In this document: piece after piece, positions 59,641 to 64,000 of the stretch
Layout: the number at the start of each line of letters is the position of its first letter
Numbering within the stretch: position 1 is the stretch's first letter
DNA from: Candidatus Praeruminimicrobium purgamenti
GTDB taxonomy: Bacteria; Elusimicrobiota; Endomicrobiia; Endomicrobiales; Endomicrobiaceae
Direction: 5' to 3'
Length of the DNA stretch: 64,000 nt
NCBI GenBank assembly: GCA_018433585.1
Contig: JAHDQW010000001.1
Span: 62,001 to 126,000, forward strand
Position numbers and translations under genes: made by a program
The notes under the pieces: generated by a model
What the model saw: only the letters and a program-made list of their open reading frames with translations
Told to the model about the DNA's origin: nothing
Database searches by the model: none

Positions 59641-60693
59641 ATGAGACAAGTTTCGGAAAACATTTTAAAGGAAAGAAAGTCCAGGGTTCTGCATGCCGTT
59701 ATCCATGAGTATATAAAAACAGGCAAGCCCGTAGGTTCAAGCGCTCTCGAAAAGGGCTATAAATTTAATTTATCGCCTGCTACATTGAGAAGTTTGATGG
59801 CAGAGCTTGAAAGGGACGGATATTTAACTCATCCGCATACGTCTGCAGGAAGAATTCCTACTGATGCCGGATACAGGGCTTATGTTGATTCTTTGATAGA
59901 GTTACAAAGGCTGGCTGTTGAAGAAGAAGAAAGAATAAAAAAAGAATATGAGAAGAAAACAAAGGAAATTGACAGTTTGCTTTCTCAAACTTCAAAAATA
60001 TTATCAGGATTGTCAAACTATACGGGTTTTGTTATGGCGCCTAAAGCTAAACATAACGAAATAAGAAATATAGAGCTTATACAGATTTCAAGCGAGCAAA
60101 TTTTGGTAGTTTTACTTACAAAAACAGGGCTTGTAAAGCATAAGATGATAAATATTTGCATCGACAGTGAAGATTTAAACGAGTTAAAGCAGTTTTTAAA
60201 CAGCAAGCTGAGAGGATTCTCTCTTGAAGAAGCGGCTAAGAGAATTATAGTTGAGGTTCAGAAATATCAGTCGAAGCAGCAGGAGATGTTCAAGCTTGCA
60301 GGATATATAAGCAATGTTATAGAAGATATACAGGATGATATTTACATGAACGGTACTTCTAATGTTTTAGGCATTCCTGATTTTAACGATTTTGAAACTG
60401 CGCGTTGTCTTATGAATTTAAACGAACATAAAGACAGGCTTATAGAAATAATAGGAAAGGATTTGGAAGTGCCTAAGATTAAAGTTCAAATCGGAGGCGA
60501 ATGTGCTTCTGAATTGAAAGATTTAAGCGTGATAACGACTTCATATTCTGACGGGAATAAAACAATCGGAGTTTTGGGAATTATAGGGCCTAAAAGAATG
60601 GAGTATGAAAAGATGATGGCGCTTGTTAATTCCGTGTCAAAAATAGTAAACGGATTTTTATTAAGAATGGGAGAAGACGACGATGAACGATAA
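59641..60693 (+). CDS. hrcA: Heat-inducible transcription repressor HrcA
   Basis: 350 residues, full family length. The N-terminal winged helix shows ERKSRVLHAVIHEYIKTGKPVGS and LSPATLRSLMAELERDGYLTHPHTSAGRIPTD-type recognition helix segments. The middle and C-terminus have the GAF-like dimer/inserted domain (YTGFVMAPK, IQISSEQILVVLLTKTG, IGVLGIIGPKRMEYEKMMALV). It represses its own operon through the CIRCE operator just upstream and responds to unfolded protein load. Its stop overlaps grpE by 11 bases. Confidence 0.96.
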   Translation: MRQVSENILKERKSRVLHAVIHEYIKTGKPVGSSALEKGYKFNLSPATLRSLMAELERDGYLTHPHTSAGRIPTDAGYRAYVDSLIELQRLAVEEEERIKKEYEKKTKEIDSLLSQTSKILSGLSNYTGFVMAPKAKHNEIRNIELIQISSEQILVVLLTKTGLVKHKMINICIDSEDLNELKQFLNSKLRGFSLEEAAKRIIVEVQKYQSKQQEMFKLAGYISNVIEDIQDDIYMNGTSNVLGIPDFNDFETARCLMNLNEHKDRLIEIIGKDLEVPKIKVQIGGECASELKDLSVITTSYSDGNKTIGVLGIIGPKRMEYEKMMALVNSVSKIVNGFLLRMGEDDDER

Positions 60694-61297
60694 AATAAAT
60701 GAACACGAGGAAGATATAAAAGCAAAACCTGAACAGCAGGATGTTGAAGATATTGCAAGAGAAGAAAAAATTTCGGAGTTAGATATTCTGAAACAGTCTG
60801 TTGAAGAAAAGCAGAAGCTTGCCGATGAATATTATGACCAGCTTTTAAGACTCAAGGCAGATTTTGAAAATTTCAGAAGAAGAGCTGAAAAAGAAAAACA
60901 CGATTTCTTAAATTGGGGCAGGGAAAAAATTTTATTAAAACAGATAGGCATTTATGATGTTTTTTGCCAGGCTATGCAAAGCGTAAGGTCGGGACAGAAC
61001 ATTGAAAGCATAAAAGTCGGGCTTGAAATGATAATAAGCGAATTTGCGAAAATGCTTAAGGAAGAAGGAGTTGAACAAATAGACTGTCTGAATAAAAAGT
61101 TTGACCCGAGTTTTTGCGAAGCTTTGGACCATTGCGAATCAGACAAAGAGGAAGGAACTATTTTGCAGATATACCAGCCGGGATATAAAATAAACGGCAA
61201 ACTTATGAGAGCCGCAAGGGTGAAAGTCGCAAAAGCTGACAATGAGGCAAAAGAGAACGAACAGCAGGAAGAGCAACAGGAAAATAAAGAAAAATAA
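60683..61297 (+). CDS. grpE: Nucleotide exchange factor GrpE
   Basis: 204 residues. A charged N-terminus is followed by a long coiled coil (LDILKQSVEEKQKLADEYYD, LLRLKADFENFRRRAEKEKHD; residues about 30-85), the dimer stalk of GrpE. The C-terminal beta-wing has FDPSFCEALDHCESDKEEGTI and YKINGKLMRAARVKVAK. A low-complexity E/Q tail ends the protein. It releases ADP from DnaK, encoded 23 bases downstream. Confidence 0.95.
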   Translation: MNDKINEHEEDIKAKPEQQDVEDIAREEKISELDILKQSVEEKQKLADEYYDQLLRLKADFENFRRRAEKEKHDFLNWGREKILLKQIGIYDVFCQAMQSVRSGQNIESIKVGLEMIISEFAKMLKEEGVEQIDCLNKKFDPSFCEALDHCESDKEEGTILQIYQPGYKINGKLMRAARVKVAKADNEAKENEQQEEQQENKEK

Positions 61298-61320
61298 TAT
61301 AGAAAATTAGGAGGAGTGTC

Positions 61321-63195
61321 ATGTCAAAAATTATAGGAATAGATTTAGGAACATCAAATTCTGCAGCGGCAATAATGGAAGGAGGAAAAGTTACTCTTAT
61401 TCCTTCTGCCGAAGGTACGACGTTAGGCGGTAAAGCATTTCCGTCTTATGTTGCTTTTACAAAAGACGGACAGCTTTTAGTCGGTGAGCCTGCAAGAAGA
61501 CAGGCTGTAACAAATCCGGAAGGAACAATTTCGGCTTTTAAAAGAAGAATGGGCGAAGATTATAAATATAAAATTAACGGGAAAGAATTTACGCCTCAGC
61601 AGCTGTCAGGGTTTATTTTGCAGAAAATAAAAAAGGATGCAGAAGCATATTTGGGAACAACGGTTGAAAAAGCCGTTATAACCGTCCCTGCATATTTTAA
61701 TGACCATCAGAGACAGGCTACGAAAGATGCAGGCGCTATTGCCGGACTTGAAGTCGTAAGACTTGTAAATGAGCCTACGGCGGCATCTCTTGCATACGGT
61801 ATAGACAAAGTAGGAAAAGAACAGAAAATATTAGTTTTTGACCTCGGCGGAGGAACTCTTGACGTTACGATAATGGAAATGGGCACAGAAGGCACATTTG
61901 AGGTTTTGTCTACTTCCGGCGATACAAAGCTCGGCGGAACTGATATGGATAAAGCTCTCATAGACTATATAGCCGATACGTTTAAAAAAGAAAACGGTAT
62001 AGATTTAAGAAATGACAAAATGGCTGTCCAGAGACTTCAGGAAGCAGCGGAAAAAGCAAAAATAGAGCTTTCAAATATTCTCGAAACAGACATCAATCTT
62101 CCGTTTATTACGGCAGATGCCACAGGTCCTAAACATTTGACGATGAAACTTTCAAGAGCTACTTTGGATAATTTGGTAAATCCTATAGTTCAGAGATGCA
62201 AAAGCTCAATAGACCAGGCTCTTAACGACGCAAAACTTTCAGTATCCGGTTTGACAAAAGTTATACTCGTCGGCGGTCCTACAAGAATGCCGATAGTTCA
62301 GAAGTTTGTAGAAGACTGCGTAGGTAAAATTGTTGAAAGAGGAATAGACCCTATGGAATGCGTATGTAACGGTGCCGCCGTTCAGGCTGCCGTTCTTACC
62401 GGAGAAGTAAAAGATATTCTTTTACTTGATGTTACTCCTCTTACTCTCGGTCTTGAAACTCTCGGCAATGTCAGAACGCCTATTATTGACAGAAATACTA
62501 CGGTTCCTGTTAAAAAATCACAAGTGTTTTCAACAGCTCAGGACAATCAGCCGGGCGTTGAAATTCATGTGCTGCAGGGTGAAAGACCGATGGCAAAAGA
62601 CAACGTTTCTTTGGGCAGATTTATGCTTGACGGTATTCCTCCTGCTCCAAGAGGTGTTCCTCAAATAGAGGTTACTTTTGATATAGACGCAAGCGGTATT
62701 CTTCATGTATCTGCAAAGGATTTGGGAACAGGCAAAGAACAGTCTATTAAGATTTCTTCGTCGACAAAACTTTCAAAAGATGAAATCGATAAATTTGTAA
62801 AAGAAGCCGAACAGTATGCCGATGACGATAAAAAGAGAAAAGAAGAAATAGAAGTTAAAAACGAAGCGGATAATTTAGTATATGCCACCGAAAAGAGTTT
62901 GAAAGAGCACGGCGATAAAATTTCAGCGGAAGAAAGGCTTAAAATAGAACAGTCTATAAATGATACGAAAGAAGCTATAAAAACTAATGATATCGCAAAA
63001 ATAAAAGAAGCTAAAGAAAAACTTTCAGATGCTTCTCACAAGTTGGCTGAAGAAGTTTATAAAGCGGCTCAACAGCAGCAACAGGCAGGACAGCAGCAGG
63101 CTCAGCAGCAACAGCAGGCGGAGGAACCGCAGCAGAGTAGCAACAACGGAGAGAATGTTGTGGATGCTGAGGTTGTTGACGAAAACAAGAAGTAA
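61321..63195 (+). CDS. dnaK: Hsp70 chaperone DnaK
   Basis: 624 residues with the complete ATPase domain ([78 protein letters not shown]). The linker [15 protein letters not shown], the substrate domain and the helical lid are also present. The disordered tail is unusually glutamine-rich (about residues 582-610, encoded by CAG/CAA repeats) before the EVVDENKK end that matches the usual DnaK C-terminal motif region. A GGAGGAG ribosome site precedes it. No dnaJ follows, although it is the usual next gene. Confidence 0.98.
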   Translation: MSKIIGIDLGTSNSAAAIMEGGKVTLIPSAEGTTLGGKAFPSYVAFTKDGQLLVGEPARRQAVTNPEGTISAFKRRMGEDYKYKINGKEFTPQQLSGFILQKIKKDAEAYLGTTVEKAVITVPAYFNDHQRQATKDAGAIAGLEVVRLVNEPTAASLAYGIDKVGKEQKILVFDLGGGTLDVTIMEMGTEGTFEVLSTSGDTKLGGTDMDKALIDYIADTFKKENGIDLRNDKMAVQRLQEAAEKAKIELSNILETDINLPFITADATGPKHLTMKLSRATLDNLVNPIVQRCKSSIDQALNDAKLSVSGLTKVILVGGPTRMPIVQKFVEDCVGKIVERGIDPMECVCNGAAVQAAVLTGEVKDILLLDVTPLTLGLETLGNVRTPIIDRNTTVPVKKSQVFSTAQDNQPGVEIHVLQGERPMAKDNVSLGRFMLDGIPPAPRGVPQIEVTFDIDASGILHVSAKDLGTGKEQSIKISSSTKLSKDEIDKFVKEAEQYADDDKKRKEEIEVKNEADNLVYATEKSLKEHGDKISAEERLKIEQSINDTKEAIKTNDIAKIKEAKEKLSDASHKLAEEVYKAAQQQQQAGQQQAQQQQQAEEPQQSSNNGENVVDAEVVDENKK

Positions 63196-63229
63196 TTTAT
63201 AGCGGCTTTAATATTTTGATTACACCTTT

Positions 63230-63284
63230 GAATTTTGCGGCCTTATGTACCGTTTCACTAATGTACACTACGGTCGCAAAATTC
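63230..63284. repeat. Imperfect inverted repeat after dnaK
   Basis: GAATTTTGCGGCC (63230-63242) pairs with GGTCGCAAAATTC (63272-63284) over 13 positions with a single G-U type mismatch. Inner GTAC/GTAC arms (63247-63250, 63263-63266) extend the hairpin around a 12-base loop. There is no T run, so it is not a standard terminator. It sits at the border between the conserved heat-shock operon and unrecognised AT-rich genes and could be a dispersed repeat, a mobile-element end or an mRNA-stabilising structure. Confidence 0.7.
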
Positions 63285-63325
63285 TTCGGTTCATCGGAAA
63301 TCTTAAAGCCTGAGAAAGACAAAAA

Positions 63326-63850
63326 ATGAAAAATATATTACAAATAATATTAGATAGTCTTTTACAAGTTTTTGAGAATAAAAAAAATAAAACAAGTGAA
63401 ATCAAAAAAAGAGAAGAAGATTTAAATAGAAAAATCGATAGAGCAACAAATTATTCTATAGAACTTGATAAAAGTATTATTAATTTATTAATACTTATTT
63501 TCATTGCAGGAATTTTTGGAATTGAACATTTCAAAATACAGATAACTTCTAGTATACATTGCTTGTTTATATGTTGGTTTTTAACTTTATTATTTATATT
63601 TTTAAGTATGTTTTTTGCAAAATGGCAGAAACAAAAAAATATTGATATTCAGAATAAATATATTTGTTGGTGTAATGATATTAATAAAGTTACTCAAAAA
63701 GAATATAATGATGATGAAAAAGAACAGAATATTATAATGGAACTTGGTAAATACATTGAAATTTTTTCTGCTTTAAGTTATATAGGATTTTTGATAACAG
63801 GTTTTTTCTTTATGCATATTTTTTTATTAAATATAAATAGTATTAAGTAG
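63326..63850 (+). CDS. Unrecognised three-segment membrane protein
   Basis: 174 residues, no family recognised. A charged, probably helical N-terminus (KKNKTSEIKKREEDLNRKID) is followed by three hydrophobic segments at about residues 50-66, 77-98 and 150-170. An acidic cytoplasmic loop with a CWCND stretch lies between the second and third. It has no signal peptide. The composition is more AT-rich and richer in Lys, Asn and Ile than the neighbouring heat-shock genes, hinting at later acquisition. It lies 15 bases before the last gene, so the two may form a pair. Confidence 0.6.
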   Translation: MKNILQIILDSLLQVFENKKNKTSEIKKREEDLNRKIDRATNYSIELDKSIINLLILIFIAGIFGIEHFKIQITSSIHCLFICWFLTLLFIFLSMFFAKWQKQKNIDIQNKYICWCNDINKVTQKEYNDDEKEQNIIMELGKYIEIFSALSYIGFLITGFFFMHIFLLNINSIK

Positions 63851-63865
63851 TAAAAGGGGTAGACT

Positions 63866-64000
63866 ATGGCAAATGATGAACAAAAGAATCAAACGGGAAA
63901 TCAGACTGGAACAAAACCACAAGGACAAAAACCAACATCACAACCACAGGTCCCTGCTTGTGATGAATCAATTTATAACAATAATAAAGACATAATAGGA
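63866..64000 (+). CDS. Unrecognised gene with Gln/Thr/Pro-rich start (3' end outside window)
   Basis: ATG preceded by AAAAGGGG at 6 bases. The 45 codons visible are open to the window end. They start MANDEQKNQTGNQTGTKPQG, then a Q/T/P-rich, presumably disordered stretch, then PACDESIYNNNKDIIG. The function cannot be judged. It is probably co-transcribed with the membrane protein 15 bases upstream. Confidence 0.6.
   Translation, partial: MANDEQKNQTGNQTGTKPQGQKPTSQPQVPACDESIYNNNKDIIG

Noticed and set aside
63066-63140. CAG-type repeat as a possible CRISPR or tandem-repeat locus
   Set aside because: The repeats are in frame inside dnaK and encode a glutamine-rich tail; no spacer structure. No CRISPR array was seen anywhere in the window.

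Overview
This is a low-GC, gene-dense chromosome segment from a Gram-negative (two-membrane) bacterium. It carries an outer-membrane beta-barrel protein, a Wza-type export protein, a pilus secretin, a lipid A-type phosphoethanolamine transferase and nonulosonic-acid genes. I see no IS element, CRISPR array, integrase or rRNA. The gene mix (compact PilB-to-PilQ locus, a fused Tad locus, CIRCE-hrcA-grpE-dnaK, TMTC-like membrane/TPR protein) and the AT-rich codon use are compatible with Elusimicrobiota/Endomicrobium-like bacteria. That placement is a guess from memory, not a measurement.

Layout. (1) 1-17.9 kb: a Wzx/Wzy-type polysaccharide locus, in mixed orientations. It holds Wza-like export protein, Wzc-like tyrosine kinase, NeuB-like synthase, a CMP-sugar synthetase/PseG-like fusion, flippase, a sialyltransferase-like protein, three further glycosyltransferases, a Wzy-like polymerase, an FrhB-like Fe-S protein, a WbaP-like priming transferase, a secreted TIM-barrel protein, a FecR-like periplasmic protein, an outer-membrane barrel and a low-molecular-weight tyrosine phosphatase that closes the kinase/phosphatase pair. 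(2) 17.9-24.5 kb: housekeeping genes nadC, rsmE, mtaB, a methyltransferase, gap, pgk, secG and two tRNAs (Leu-GAG, Gly-GCC). (3) 24.7-30.8 kb: a phosphoethanolamine transferase with an unusual C-terminal domain, PIN-PhoH, a PHP phosphoesterase and a DUF2779 nuclease-like protein. (4) 36.5 down to 30.8 kb on the minus strand: a tightly packed operon thrC, DUF3467, cinA, ruvX, NYN, mltG, iscS. (5) 36.7-48.4 kb: a type IV pilus operon (pilB, pilC, four pilin-like genes, pilM, pilN, a pilO-pilP fusion, pilQ) running into a response regulator, a TPR protein and a TMTC-like membrane protein. (6) 48.4-53 kb: a mannose-1-phosphate guanylyltransferase-type fusion with a degenerate phosphomutase domain, followed by an intact phosphomutase and a DUF502 protein. 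(7) 53-59.5 kb: hisS overlapping a minimal Tad/Flp pilus set (tadE, a 54-residue Flp pilin, cpaB, a TadZ-TadA fusion, tadB, tadC). (8) 59.6-63.2 kb: CIRCE-controlled hrcA-grpE-dnaK. (9) 63.2-64 kb: a strong inverted repeat, then two unrecognised AT-rich genes, the last one cut by the window end.

The two pilus systems sit about 6 kb apart. Neither has a prepilin peptidase here, and the Tad set has no secretin here, so sharing of PilQ and an external peptidase is an open possibility. Several genes are domain fusions of proteins that are usually separate (NeuA-PseG, PilO-PilP, TadZ-TadA, phosphoethanolamine transferase plus GDPD-like domain). Vegetative promoters are unusually readable: pilB and hrcA both have TTGACA-17-TATAAT exactly, and several more genes have close matches with a 17-base spacer.
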